A DNA stretch of 64,000 nt. It comes from Pseudolabrys sp. GTDB lineage: Bacteria > Pseudomonadota > Alphaproteobacteria > Rhizobiales > Xanthobacteraceae. Shown in pieces: positions 26,219-35,329 of this stretch (position 1 is the first letter of the stretch; each line of letters begins with the position of its first letter). Where the stretch lies: positions 1 to 64,000 of the forward strand of contig JAFIGS010000021.1 of the NCBI GenBank assembly GCA_017849615.1, written 5' to 3'. The notes under the pieces are model-generated. The model was not told where the DNA came from, made no database searches, and was given only the letters and a program-made list of their open reading frames with translations. The position numbers and the translations under genes are program-made.

Positions 26219-26598
26219 CGCAGATGCACGTTCACGCTTTCCGTAATTCCGTAAATCCGGTTTCAACCATCGCACGCCTGCGGCGGCTGGCCGGCCCCGC
26301 GCACCACGGCCTGCTGCTGGCCGCAGTCATGCTGATGACGGCGGGCACGGCGAAGGCATCCGGCTCCTCGATGCCGTGGGAAGGCCCGCTGCAATCCATT
26401 CTGGAGTCGATTCAGGGGCCGGTGGCACGCATCGTCGCGGTCATCATCATCATCGCCACGGGCCTCGCGCTCGCCTTCGGCGACACGTCGGGCGGCTTTC
26501 GCAAGCTGATCCAGATCGTGTTCGGTTTGAGCATCGCGTTCGCCGCGTCCTCGTTCTTCCTCTCGTTCTTCAGCTTCTCCGGCGGGGCTGTCGTATGA
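26215..26598 (+). CDS. trbC: TrbC, major pilin subunit
   Basis: This 127-residue VirB2/TrbC pilin precursor has a long leader, then SSMPWEGPLQSILESIQGPVARI and two hydrophobic helices (VAVIIIIATGLALAFG and the C-terminal FGLSIAFAASSFFLSFF). In RP4 the precursor is trimmed and cyclised by TraF, whose homologue is at 8861. It overlaps trbB and trbD by ATGA. The start at 26215 is set by the overlap. Confidence 0.9.
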   Translation: MTQMHVHAFRNSVNPVSTIARLRRLAGPAHHGLLLAAVMLMTAGTAKASGSSMPWEGPLQSILESIQGPVARIVAVIIIIATGLALAFGDTSGGFRKLIQIVFGLSIAFAASSFFLSFFSFSGGAVV

Positions 26599-26867
26599 GT
26601 GGCCCGGATAGCTTCGCGGCCGGCTTCGAGGTGCCGCTACATCGCTCGCTGACCGAGCCGCTCTTGATGGGCGGCGCACCGCGCACGGTGGCGATTGCCA
26701 ACGGCACGCTAGCCGCTGCCGTCGGGCTGGGCCTGCAACTCTGGATTCCTGGCGTAGTGCTCTGGATCGTCGGTCACTCGCTGGCCGTGTGGGGCGCGAG
26801 GGTCGATCCGCAGTTCATGCAGGTCTTCGCCCGGCACATCAAGCACAAGCCGCTGCTGGACGTGTAG
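26595..26867 (+). CDS. trbD: TrbD, VirB3-like protein
   Basis: This 90-residue protein has the TrbD/VirB3 pattern: PLHRSLTEPLLMGGAPR, then two membrane helices (about residues 33-68) and a basic C-terminus. VirB3-like proteins sit in the inner membrane with the large ATPase encoded next, here TrbE. It overlaps trbC by ATGA; trbE follows after 11 bp. Confidence 0.9.
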   Translation: MSGPDSFAAGFEVPLHRSLTEPLLMGGAPRTVAIANGTLAAAVGLGLQLWIPGVVLWIVGHSLAVWGARVDPQFMQVFARHIKHKPLLDV

Positions 26868-26878
26868 GAGACGCCGCC

Positions 26879-29329
26879 ATGCTTAACCTTGCCGAATACC
26901 GCCAGCGGCCCGCCTTGCTGGCCGACTGGCTTCCCTGGGCTGGGCTGATCGCGCCGGGCGTGGTGCTGAACAAGGATGGCTCGTTTCAGCGCACGGCGCG
27001 CTTTCGCGGGCCTGATCTGGACAGCGCCACGCAGGGCGAATTGATCGCCACGACGGCACGGCTAAACAACGCGTTGCGCCGGCTGGGTTCGGGCTGGGCG
27101 CTGTTCGTGGAAGCCGAGCGCCAGTCGGCCGCGGACTATCCGCATTCCGACTTTCCCGAACCGCTGTCCTGGCTGGTGGACGAAGAACGCCGCGCTGCCT
27201 TTGAGGAATCGGGGAACCACTACGAAAGCAGCTATCACCTGACGCTAGCCTATCTGCCGCCGGAGGAATCCCGCGCTCGTGCAGCCAAGCTGCTCTACGA
27301 GCACGCGCCGGGCGATGGTGTGGACTGGCGCGGTCGGCTTGACGCCTTCCTGGCAGAAACGGATCGGGTTTTCGACCTGCTCGATGGCGTGATGCCAGAA
27401 ATCGTCTGGTTGGACGATGCCGCGACGCTGACTTATCTTCACGCCACGGTGTCCACGCGGCGCTACCGGCTGGCCGTGCCCGAGGTGCCTTTCCACCTCG
27501 ACGCACTGCTGGCCGATTCCGCCCTAGTCGGCGGCCTTGCGCCCATGCTGGGTGACCAGCATCTGCGCGTGGTGTCGGTGCGGGGCTTTCCGACCTCGAC
27601 CTGGCCGGGCCTGCTGGACGACCTCAATCGCCTGGGCTTTGCCTATCGCTGGAGTACCCGGTTTCTCTGCCTCGATAAAGCCGAGGCGGAAAAGGAGCTG
27701 GGCCGCCTGCGTCGCCAGTGGTTTGCGAAACGGAAGAATGTCATTGCGCTACTGCGCGAAACCATCTTCCAGCAGGAATCGCCGCTGGTGGACACGGATG
27801 CCAGCAACAAGGCGGCCGACGCGGATGCCGCCTTGCAAGAGCTTGGCAGCGATCAAGTCGCCTTCGGCTACCTCACCGCCACGGTGACGGTGTTCGATGA
27901 CGACCCTGCCGTAGCCGACGAAAAGCTGCGCATGGTGGAACGTGTCATCCAAGGACGTGGCTTCGTCACCATCCCCGAAACCTTAAATGCAGTCGATGCG
28001 TGGCTGTCGTCCATACCAGGCAATGCCTATGCCAACGTGCGCCAGCCCATCGTCTCGACGCTGAATCTGGCGCACATGATGCCGGTGTCCGCCGTGTGGG
28101 CTGGGCCGGAGAAAAACGCCCATCTCGACGGCCCGCCGCTGATCGTCACGCGCACGGATGGCGCGACGCCGTTCCGGCTGGTGACGCACATCGGCGACGT
28201 GGGGCATACGCTGGTCGCGGGGCCGACGGGCATGGGAAAATCTGTCCTGCTGGCGATGCTCGCCTTGCAGTTCCGCCGCTATGGCGGCTCGCGCATCTTC
28301 GCCTTCGACATGGGGCGATCCATGCGGGCGACGGTGCTGGGCCTGGGCGGCGAACACTACGACCTCGGCGCGGACGGCGCCATTGCCTTTCAGCCCTTGG
28401 CCCGTATCGACAGCGAAGGCTATCGCACCTGGGCCGCCGAGTGGATCGAAGGCCGCCTGCTGCATGAAGGCGTGACCGTCGGCCCCGACGAGAAAGCCGC
28501 CATTTGGTCGGCGCTCGGCAGCCTCGCTGGTGCGCCGGTGGAGCAGCGCACGATGACCGGGCTTTCGGTGCTGCTGCAATCGAACGCGCTGCGGCAGGCA
28601 TTGTCGCCGTATGTGCTGGGCGGCGCGCACGGCAAGCTACTGGATGCCGACCGCGACCGGCTCGGCAGCGGCGACGTGCAGGGCTTTGAGATGGAAGAGC
28701 TAATGCACAGCCCCGCCGCCGTGCAAGCGGTGCTGCGCTACTTGTTCGCCCGCTTCGATGCACGTTTCGACGGTGCTCCCACGCTGCTGATTCTCGATGA
28801 AGCCTGGCTATTCCTTGATGAACCGTCCTTCGCGGCACGCATCCGGCAATGGTTGAAAACTCTGCGCAAGAAAAACGTGTCGGTGATCTTCGCCACGCAG
28901 TCGCTTGCCGACATCAAGGATTCGACCATCGCGCCCGCGATCATCGAAAGCTGCGCGAGCCGGATTTTCTTGCCCAACCCGCAGGCGACCGAGCCGCAGA
29001 TTCGCACGGTCTACGAGGGCTTTGGCCTCAACAGTCGGCAAATCGAAATCGTCGCCACCGCGCAGCCCAAGCGCGACTACTACTACCAATCGCGCCTGGG
29101 CAATCGTCTGTTCGACCTCGACCTGGGGCCAGCCGCGCTCGCCTTCTCGGGCGCATCCACACCGCAAGACCAACGCGACATTGACCGAGTGCTGACGCAG
29201 GCCGGCGCTCCCGGCTTCGCCGGTGCGTGGCTACGCCATCGCGGCCTCGATTGGGCCGCCGACCTGCTGCCGTCCTCGCCGTCGGCGGCTTCTTTCCTCG
29301 CTACTCAACCCCTGGAGATTTCGCCATGA
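26879..29329 (+). CDS. trbE: TrbE, VirB4-type secretion ATPase
   Basis: This 816-residue ATPase is the largest of the secretion system. Walker A GPTGMGKSVLLAML is near residue 450, Walker B LLILDEAWLFLDEP near residue 640, and SVIFATQSLADI is the following conserved block. The ATG at 26879 has TAGGAG upstream and begins with MLNLAEYR, typical of TrbE. The frame is open to 26789 inside trbD. Its stop overlaps trbJ by ATGA. Confidence 0.95.
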   Translation: MLNLAEYRQRPALLADWLPWAGLIAPGVVLNKDGSFQRTARFRGPDLDSATQGELIATTARLNNALRRLGSGWALFVEAERQSAADYPHSDFPEPLSWLVDEERRAAFEESGNHYESSYHLTLAYLPPEESRARAAKLLYEHAPGDGVDWRGRLDAFLAETDRVFDLLDGVMPEIVWLDDAATLTYLHATVSTRRYRLAVPEVPFHLDALLADSALVGGLAPMLGDQHLRVVSVRGFPTSTWPGLLDDLNRLGFAYRWSTRFLCLDKAEAEKELGRLRRQWFAKRKNVIALLRETIFQQESPLVDTDASNKAADADAALQELGSDQVAFGYLTATVTVFDDDPAVADEKLRMVERVIQGRGFVTIPETLNAVDAWLSSIPGNAYANVRQPIVSTLNLAHMMPVSAVWAGPEKNAHLDGPPLIVTRTDGATPFRLVTHIGDVGHTLVAGPTGMGKSVLLAMLALQFRRYGGSRIFAFDMGRSMRATVLGLGGEHYDLGADGAIAFQPLARIDSEGYRTWAAEWIEGRLLHEGVTVGPDEKAAIWSALGSLAGAPVEQRTMTGLSVLLQSNALRQALSPYVLGGAHGKLLDADRDRLGSGDVQGFEMEELMHSPAAVQAVLRYLFARFDARFDGAPTLLILDEAWLFLDEPSFAARIRQWLKTLRKKNVSVIFATQSLADIKDSTIAPAIIESCASRIFLPNPQATEPQIRTVYEGFGLNSRQIEIVATAQPKRDYYYQSRLGNRLFDLDLGPAALAFSGASTPQDQRDIDRVLTQAGAPGFAGAWLRHRGLDWAADLLPSSPSAASFLATQPLEISP

Positions 29330-30063
29330 AGACCCGTGTACTTTCCGTTTCGCTCGCCGCCGCGCTGGCCGGCTCGCTGATGCTCGCTCAGCCAGCGGCG
29401 GCGCTCACTTTCGTTGATCCCGTCAACTTGGTGCAGAACACGCTGACTGCCATCCGCACGCTGGAGCAGATCAACAACCAGATCAACCAGCTCCAGAACG
29501 AAGCGCAGATGTTGATGAACCAGGCGCGCAACCTGGCGAATCTCGACTTCAACATCGTCAACCGGCTGCGCTCGACGCTCGCCACGACTGAACGCCTGAT
29601 TGCCGAGGCGCAAGGGCTGGCCTACGACGTGCAGAGCATGGATGCCACGTTCTCGCGCCTGTACCCGGAGCAGTACGCCGCCACCATCAGCGGCGACCGC
29701 ATGGCACAGGACGCACGCGAACGCTGGAAGAACACGCTCGACGGCCTGCACACCGCGATGCGGATGCAGGCGCAGGTGTCGCAGAACCTGACGCAAGACG
29801 AAAGCGCGCTGGCCGACCTCGTGAGCCAAAGCCAATCGGCCACGGGTGCGCTGCAAGCGATGCAGGCAACGAACCAGCTTCTCGCCTTGCAGGCCAAGCA
29901 GTCCATCCAGGCCCAGCAGCTCCAGATCACACAAGACAGGGCGGCCTCGCTGGAGCTGGCGCGGCAGGCAGCGGCCACCGAGCGCGCCCGCGAAGTGCGG
30001 CGGCGCTTCCTGGGCACCGGCACGCCGTACACACCGCAGTCCGTCAACTTCTACAACAACTGA
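29326..30063 (+). CDS. trbJ: TrbJ, VirB5-like protein
   Basis: This 245-residue periplasmic protein has a cleavable signal peptide (to about AAALTF) and long helices rich in Gln/Asn (EQINNQINQLQNEAQMLMNQ), typical of TrbJ/VirB5 minor pilus components. It ends RRFLGTGTPYTPQSVNFYNN. The start at 29326 overlaps the trbE stop. The Trb order B-C-D-E-J-K-L-F-G-I is conserved. Confidence 0.9.
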   Translation: MKTRVLSVSLAAALAGSLMLAQPAAALTFVDPVNLVQNTLTAIRTLEQINNQINQLQNEAQMLMNQARNLANLDFNIVNRLRSTLATTERLIAEAQGLAYDVQSMDATFSRLYPEQYAATISGDRMAQDARERWKNTLDGLHTAMRMQAQVSQNLTQDESALADLVSQSQSATGALQAMQATNQLLALQAKQSIQAQQLQITQDRAASLELARQAAATERAREVRRRFLGTGTPYTPQSVNFYNN

Positions 30064-30075
30064 CGGGAGGCGGCC

Positions 30076-30402
30076 ATGCGATGCGTTCCTGTCCTGCTGG
30101 CCGTGCTGCTGACCGCATGCGGCCAGCAGCCGGCTGAAGACCTGACCGCCACCTTGGCCGCCGATCCCGTGCGGCTCAAGGCGCTGCGCGCCCAATGCGC
30201 AGCCGACCGGCAAACCGCAGGCGAAGACACCTGTCGCGCCGCTGCCGAAGCCTTCCGGCGGCGCTTCTTCACCGGCCAGACTGGGCCGGACGAATACCGG
30301 ACGCTGGCAGAACTGCCGCCGATTCCGGCGAGTTTCGACACGCCAACCGACGACGCGCCGGAAGGTGATGCGTCGCTCGCCGCTGCGGAGGACACGCCAT
30401 GA
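30076..30402 (+). CDS. trbK: TrbK/EexN-like entry-exclusion lipoprotein
   Basis: This 108-residue lipoprotein has lipobox LLTAC (Cys15). Its core, AADPVRLKALRAQCAADR with a second Cys and AEAFRRRFF, closely parallels the 91-residue protein at 22128. The position between trbJ and trbL is that of trbK, the RP4 exclusion gene. It probably prevents transfer into cells that already carry a related element. It overlaps trbL by ATGA. Confidence 0.8.
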   Translation: MRCVPVLLAVLLTACGQQPAEDLTATLAADPVRLKALRAQCAADRQTAGEDTCRAAAEAFRRRFFTGQTGPDEYRTLAELPPIPASFDTPTDDAPEGDASLAAAEDTP

Positions 30403-31763
30403 ACGACGTAACGATCATCGACAGATTCCTCGATACCTTCTCGCGCTACATCGACTCCGGTTTCGGTCTGCTGCAAGGCGAAGTCGCGTTCCTGACGGCC
30501 ACTCTCATTGTCATCGACATGACCATTGCCGGTCTGTATTGGGCCATGAGCCATGCGACCGGCCAGGGCGAGGACGTGATCGCCAAGCTGCTGCGCAAGG
30601 TGCTTTACGTCGGTGCCTTCGCCTACATCATCGGTAACTTCAATTGGCTGTCGAGCATCGTGTTCCGCTCGTTCGCCGGGCTAGGCATCACCGCCACTGG
30701 CTCGGCCATAACGATGGCGACCTTCTTGCAGCCGGGTCGGCTTGCCAAGACCGGCATCGACGCCGCTGCGCCGATCCTCGACCAGATCGGTGACATGGCC
30801 GGCTTCCCCGAAGTGTTCGTGAACCTCGACCCCATCGTGGTGCTGTTCATCGCTTGGCTGGTGGTGATCCTCTGTTTCTTCGTGCTCGCGGTTCAGCTTT
30901 TCATCACGTTGATCGAGTTCAAGCTGACCACGCTTGCCGGCTTCGTCTTGATCCCGTTTGCGCTCTGGAACAAAACCTCGTTCCTCGCGGAAAAGGTGCT
31001 CGGCAATGTGGTTTCGTCAGGCATCAAGGTCTTGGTGCTGGCGGTAATCGTCGGCATCGGCTCGGGCCTGTTCGCGGAGTTCCAGGTTCATCCCGACGAG
31101 CCTTCCATCGACCATGCGCTTGTCGTGATGCTGGCTTCGCTTGCCTTGCTGGCGCTGGGCATCTTCGGCCCCGGCATCGCCACGGGCCTTGTGTCCGGTG
31201 CGCCGCAGCTCGGCGCGGGTGCGATGGCGGGCGCTGCCGTCGGCGCGGTAGGCACGGGTGTTGCCATCGGTGCCGCCGCGACCGGCGTGGGCGGTGCCGT
31301 CATGGCGGGCGCACGCATGGCCCCGGCCGCCGCAAAGCTGGCCGGGAGCGGCGCACGCGCCGCCACGTCGGCGGCCAGCAGCGCCAAGTCCGCATTCCAG
31401 GCCGGTTCCGCCGCTGCGGGCGGCGGGGCTAAAGGCGCGGCTGCGGGCCTCGGCAATGTCGCCAAGACCGGCGCGCAAGCGGCAGGCCGCCGAGCTGCAT
31501 CGGGCGCTTCCGCTGCCGGTCAGAAGGTGGCCGACTCCTTCCGGGCAGGATGGAACGGTGCGGATGTCGGCGCTGCCGGTTCCGGCCAGGCCGCCGCAGG
31601 CGAAGGCGCAGCCAGCGCGCCGAAGCAAGAGCAACCCGCCTGGGCAAAGCGGATGCACCGCCGCCAGCAGATCACCCATGCCGCAACCACCGCAGCCCAC
31701 ACGCTGCGCAGTGGCGACGGCGGCGGCTCAGGGCAAGGCCCAAGCCTGCGCCCCGATGCGTGA
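30399..31763 (+). CDS. trbL: TrbL, VirB6-like inner-membrane protein
   Basis: This 454-residue polytopic protein has about six membrane helices in residues 20-270, including IVVLFIAWLVVILCFFVLAV and LEFKLTTLAGFVLIPFALWN-like segments typical of TrbL/VirB6. The last 180 residues are Ala/Gly-rich low-complexity sequence, common in this family. It forms part of the inner-membrane channel. The ATG overlaps trbK, and trbF begins 29 bp after the stop. Confidence 0.92.
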   Translation: MNDVTIIDRFLDTFSRYIDSGFGLLQGEVAFLTATLIVIDMTIAGLYWAMSHATGQGEDVIAKLLRKVLYVGAFAYIIGNFNWLSSIVFRSFAGLGITATGSAITMATFLQPGRLAKTGIDAAAPILDQIGDMAGFPEVFVNLDPIVVLFIAWLVVILCFFVLAVQLFITLIEFKLTTLAGFVLIPFALWNKTSFLAEKVLGNVVSSGIKVLVLAVIVGIGSGLFAEFQVHPDEPSIDHALVVMLASLALLALGIFGPGIATGLVSGAPQLGAGAMAGAAVGAVGTGVAIGAAATGVGGAVMAGARMAPAAAKLAGSGARAATSAASSAKSAFQAGSAAAGGGAKGAAAGLGNVAKTGAQAAGRRAASGASAAGQKVADSFRAGWNGADVGAAGSGQAAAGEGAASAPKQEQPAWAKRMHRRQQITHAATTAAHTLRSGDGGGSGQGPSLRPDA

Positions 31764-31792
31764 CCCGATACCTGACCACCAAGGAGAACCCT

Positions 31793-32497
31793 ATGCGATT
31801 CAAACGCCCGCAGGTGCGCTATGCCGACACGCCGCAGCCTGCCACCCCGTACCAATCCGCCGCGCAGGTGTGGGACGAGCGCATCGGCTCGGCCCGCGTC
31901 CAGGCCAAGAACTGGCGTTTTATGGCCTTCGGCTGCCTCACGCTTGCGCTGCTGATGGCCGGTGGCCTGGTGTGGCGCTCGGCGCAGTCCATCGTCACCC
32001 CTTACGTCATCGAGGTCGATCAGTCGGGGCAGGTGCGCGCCGTCGGCGAAGCCGCCACGCCGTACCGGCCCGCCGATGCGCAGATCGCGCACCACCTGGC
32101 GCGCTTCGTGACGCTGGTGCGCTCGCTGTCTATCGATCCCATCGTGGTGCGGCAAAACTGGCTGGACGCCTACGACTACACCACCGACAAAGGCGCGGCG
32201 GTGCTCAACGACTACGCCAGCAAGAACGATCCTTTCGCCCGTGTTGGCCGCGAGTCGGTGACGGTGCAGATCACCAGCGTGGTACGCGCCAGCGATGCCT
32301 CGTTCAACGTCCGTTGGACGGAGCAACGGTTCATCAACGGTGCCCCCGCCGGGACCGAGCGATGGAACGCGGTGCTTTCCACCGTCCTGCAAACCCCGCG
32401 CACCGAACAGCGCCTGCGCAAGAACCCGCTGGGTATCTACGTCAACGGCCTGTCGTGGAGCCGCGAACTGGATTCTTCTGAAGGAGCCAAGCCATGA
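31793..32497 (+). CDS. trbF: TrbF, VirB8-like protein
   Basis: This 234-residue VirB8-family protein has a short cytoplasmic N-terminus, one membrane helix (about residues 43-62) and a periplasmic NTF2-like domain containing YVIEVDQSGQVRAVG and VRWTEQRFINGAP. The ATG at 31793 follows AAGGAGAA. It nucleates the inner-membrane complex and overlaps trbG by ATGA. The family start excludes the longer frame to 31550. Confidence 0.93.
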   Translation: MRFKRPQVRYADTPQPATPYQSAAQVWDERIGSARVQAKNWRFMAFGCLTLALLMAGGLVWRSAQSIVTPYVIEVDQSGQVRAVGEAATPYRPADAQIAHHLARFVTLVRSLSIDPIVVRQNWLDAYDYTTDKGAAVLNDYASKNDPFARVGRESVTVQITSVVRASDASFNVRWTEQRFINGAPAGTERWNAVLSTVLQTPRTEQRLRKNPLGIYVNGLSWSRELDSSEGAKP

Positions 32498-33486
32498 ACC
32501 TGTCTTTCCGCTTATACGCTTTCGCGCTGACCGTGGTGGCCCTGTCGGGCTGCGCTTCGCAGGGCAAGCCGCCTCCGTCCATTTCGCTCGATGAGCCGGT
32601 GCAGGCACAGCCGCTGCCGGAGCCGCCTGCTCCAGTGGAAGTCGTCGCCATGCCCGAGCCGCTGGCGCTGCCAGCGCAGTTGAAGCCGCTGCACGAGTTG
32701 GACGCGGCCCCGGCTAAGCCGGAGCCGGCCGATGAGAAGGTGCGCGTTTCCCGTGCCAATGCCGAGGCGCGCATCGCGCCCACGCGCGAGGGCTACGTCA
32801 ATGCGATTCAGGTGTGGCCCTTCACCGATGGTGCGCTCTACCAAGTCTATGCCGCGCCGGGACGCGTGACCGTGGTTTCCTTGCAGCCGGGCGAGGAACT
32901 AGTGACGGTCGCAGCCGGCGATACCGTGCGCTGGATCGTCGGTGACACGTCCAGCGGCAGCGGCGACGCGATGCGCATCAATGTGCTGGTCAAGCCCATC
33001 CGCTCAGGCCTCAAGACGAATTTGGTCATCACCACCAGTCGCAGAACATACCTGCTGGAACTGACCTCGACGGAAAAGGCATGGATGGCGTCGGTGTCCT
33101 GGGACTACCCAAAAGACCGGATGTTGGCCTTGCAGCGCCAGTCGCAGGCGGCTAGCGCCGCCGCACCGGTCGATACCGGACTGTCGCTGGAGAAGATCCG
33201 CTTCCGATATTCCGTCTCAGGCAGCAATCCGCCGTGGAAGCCGCTGCGCGCCTTCGACGATGGCGAGAAGGTCTATATCCAGTTCCCGCCGGGAATCGCC
33301 CAAGGCGAGCTGCCACCGCTGTTCGTCATCGGCGCGCAGGGCGACGGACAACTGGTGAATTACCGTTTTCGCTCGCCTTACTACATCGTGGATCGGCTGT
33401 TCGGCGCGGCCGAACTGCGCCTGGGCGGCGACAAGGGTGACGTGGTGCGTATCGAACGCACGGATGGCTTGGCGCGGAGGAACTGA
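32494..33486 (+). CDS. trbG: TrbG, VirB9-like outer-membrane channel protein
   Basis: This 330-residue protein has a signal peptide with a possible lipobox (VALSGCAS), a Pro-rich linker and the VirB9/CagX domain. That domain includes VTVVSLQPGEELVTVAAGD, then TNLVITTSRRTYLLEL and the C-terminal LFVIGAQGDGQLVNYRF. It contributes to the outer-membrane core complex with TrbI. It overlaps trbF by ATGA and is two bases from trbI. Confidence 0.93.
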   Translation: MNLSFRLYAFALTVVALSGCASQGKPPPSISLDEPVQAQPLPEPPAPVEVVAMPEPLALPAQLKPLHELDAAPAKPEPADEKVRVSRANAEARIAPTREGYVNAIQVWPFTDGALYQVYAAPGRVTVVSLQPGEELVTVAAGDTVRWIVGDTSSGSGDAMRINVLVKPIRSGLKTNLVITTSRRTYLLELTSTEKAWMASVSWDYPKDRMLALQRQSQAASAAAPVDTGLSLEKIRFRYSVSGSNPPWKPLRAFDDGEKVYIQFPPGIAQGELPPLFVIGAQGDGQLVNYRFRSPYYIVDRLFGAAELRLGGDKGDVVRIERTDGLARRN

Positions 33487-33488
33487 CC

Positions 33489-34769
33489 ATGAGCCAGGAC
33501 GACACTCCCGACCTCGCCACGCCGCATGCGGGCAAGGTGGCACCCGAGGCAGTTGCGCTGCGCGCCCAACCGCGCCCGGTCACGCGCCTGAACCGGCGCA
33601 CGCTGGCCATCCTCGTCGGCGGTCTCTCGGTCGCTGTGCTCGGCGCGCTGATGTGGTCGCTGCAACCGCAGCGGCGCGGTGCAGGCGAGCAGACCGAGCT
33701 TTACAACGTCGATCGCGTCTCGAAGTCCGAAGGGTTGGACGCGCTGCCGGCGGACTACTCGAAGCTGCCGCCCCCCTTGGCGGCATCCGTGCCGGAGTTG
33801 GGGCCGCCGCTGCCAGGCGATCTTGGCCCGGCCATTGTGAAGTCGCAGCAGCCGGTGACGGCCGCCTACGCGGCCCCCGGCAACGACCCCAACGACGCGT
33901 TGCGCAAGGAAGCCGAAGCAGCAGCGGCATCGGCGGTGTTCTTCCGCTCTGGTTCGCAGAAGGCCGCGCCGGTGGCGCAGACACAGGTAGCCGCTGCGCC
34001 GGGCTTCACCGCCAATGCGGCCTTCGACCCGCTGGCGGCCGGGCCTGCGTCGACGGCGGCCCAGCCCGCCGACCCGACCGCCGTGCAGAACCGGCAAGAC
34101 CAGAAAGAGGCATTCCAGAAAGCCGGAACCACGGAAGCCCGTGATTCCGGCAACCTGACGCTGCCGGCGTCGCCGTATCAGGTCATGGCCGGAACGGTGG
34201 TCGCCGGGGCGCTGGTGACGGGCATCAAGTCGGACTTGCCGGGCGATGTGATCGCCACAGTGACGGAGCCGGTCTATGACACGGCTACCGGCAAGTTCCT
34301 GCTGATCCCGCAGGGGTCACGCATCCTGGGCAAATACAACAGCCAGGTCAGCTACGGGCAGAGCCGCGTGCAAGTGGTGTGGAACCGGATCATCCTGCCC
34401 GACACGTCTTCGCTCAAGCTCGACAACTTGGCCGGCACCGATCCGGCCGGCTACGCCGGCTTGGAAGATGATGTGGATTGGCATTGGGATCGCGTCTTTG
34501 CCGGTGCGGCACTGACGACGCTACTGGGCATCGGTGCCGAACTGGCTGCGCCGGAGAACCGGCAGGACGGTGATCGCGTCATCATCGCCGGCCGCGATAG
34601 CGCCCAGGACAGCATCAATCAGGTCGGTCAGGAGATGACCCGGCGCAACCTCAACATCCAGCCCACCTTGACGGAGCGCCCCGGCTTGCCGGTTCGCATC
34701 ATCGTCAACCGCGATCTGGTGCTGCGGCCGTACCAGCCACTTTTCTTCAACAGGGGGACTTCGCGATGA
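33489..34769 (+). CDS. trbI: TrbI, VirB10-like protein
   Basis: This 426-residue protein has one N-terminal membrane helix (LAILVGGLSVAVLGALMWSL), a Pro/Ala-rich linker and a C-terminal VirB10 domain (VMAGTVVAGALVTGIKSDLPG, then LLIPQGSRILGKYNSQV). It spans the periplasm and completes the core complex with TrbG. Its stop overlaps the DUF2274 gene by ATGA. Confidence 0.94.
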   Translation: MSQDDTPDLATPHAGKVAPEAVALRAQPRPVTRLNRRTLAILVGGLSVAVLGALMWSLQPQRRGAGEQTELYNVDRVSKSEGLDALPADYSKLPPPLAASVPELGPPLPGDLGPAIVKSQQPVTAAYAAPGNDPNDALRKEAEAAAASAVFFRSGSQKAAPVAQTQVAAAPGFTANAAFDPLAAGPASTAAQPADPTAVQNRQDQKEAFQKAGTTEARDSGNLTLPASPYQVMAGTVVAGALVTGIKSDLPGDVIATVTEPVYDTATGKFLLIPQGSRILGKYNSQVSYGQSRVQVVWNRIILPDTSSLKLDNLAGTDPAGYAGLEDDVDWHWDRVFAGAALTTLLGIGAELAAPENRQDGDRVIIAGRDSAQDSINQVGQEMTRRNLNIQPTLTERPGLPVRIIVNRDLVLRPYQPLFFNRGTSR

Positions 34770-35008
34770 CGACGCGCAAGCTACGGCTCGGGCCGCTGCC
34801 GAAAACGGAATCCACGAAGCTGACTTTTGCTTGCCCGGCCAGCCTGAAAGCCGACCTCGACCGCTACGCTACGCTGCACGCGCAGACCTACGGCGAGGCG
34901 GTCGATGCCACGGTGCTAATTCCGCACATGCTAGAAGCCTTCATGGTCGGAGATCGGGGATTCAGGAAGGGAGGCGCGGGCAAGGCCGCGCCGCCGAAGC
35001 CAAGCTGA
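34766..35008 (+). CDS. DUF2274 family protein
   Basis: This 80-residue protein has the DUF2274 pattern KLRLGPLPKTESTKLTFACPASLKADLDRYA (shown in part), resembling a ribbon-helix-helix fold, then LIPHMLEAFM. It follows trbI in Tn4371-family and related elements and has no assigned function. The ATGA overlap puts it at the end of the transfer operon, 33 bp before a strong terminator. Confidence 0.85.
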   Translation: MTTRKLRLGPLPKTESTKLTFACPASLKADLDRYATLHAQTYGEAVDATVLIPHMLEAFMVGDRGFRKGGAGKAAPPKPS

Positions 35009-35040
35009 TGATGCCGGTTTCCGCTGGCGGCCATCCCTCA

Positions 35041-35065
35041 AACGCGCAGCCCAAGGCTGCGCGTT
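35041..35065 (+). terminator. Terminator of the tra/trb operon
   Basis: AACGCGCAGCC (35041-35051) and GGCTGCGCGTT (35055-35065) form a perfect 11-bp stem with a 3-nt loop, followed by the T-rich CTTCATTCT. It lies 33 bp after the last gene of the transfer operon. Confidence 0.8.
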
Positions 35066-35296
35066 CTTCATTCTGGAGGACGGCGACCGATTGGGCTATG
35101 AAGACCAAACGCGGCTACCGCCTGCAGGCAACCGCCCCCGATGCAGCACGCTCGGGCTTTCTACCGCGAAGCTCCTATGTGGCTCCCAGCCCACAACGCC
35201 ACAGCCCCGCAAGGCGGCCCGAAGTAGAGCCAAACCCGCACCCCATATAGACTTCCGGCCATCAGGCTGATTTCAACAATCGCTTGACTGCGGACA

Positions 35297-35304
35297 TTTT
35301 TTAT
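35297..35304. mobile_element. Putative attR core of the Tn4371-family ICE
   Basis: TTTTTTAT fits the TTTTTYAT attachment core reported for Tn4371-family ICEs (from memory of the family). It lies 289 bp after the last ICE gene and 26 bp beyond the stop codon of the chromosomal GST gene. ICE backbone is on its left and chromosomal genes on its right. The matching left copy and the integrase lie outside the window, so the direct repeat cannot be verified here. Confidence 0.6.
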
Positions 35305-35329
35305 GCGCGAATGGATGCGCCGCGAACAC

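Larger units (their letters stand above)
35009..35329. other. Right ICE end region (321 bp, gene-free)
   Basis: The stretch holds a strong terminator (35041-35065) and, near its right side, an octamer matching the Tn4371-type attachment core (35297-35304). I see no gene between the DUF2274 stop and the GST stop codon on the opposite strand. Confidence 0.6.

Noticed and set aside
35009-35329. tRNA gene as integration target of the ICE
   Set aside because: No cloverleaf or tRNA 3' end was recognised near the junction; Tn4371-type ICEs use a short TTTTTYAT core instead.
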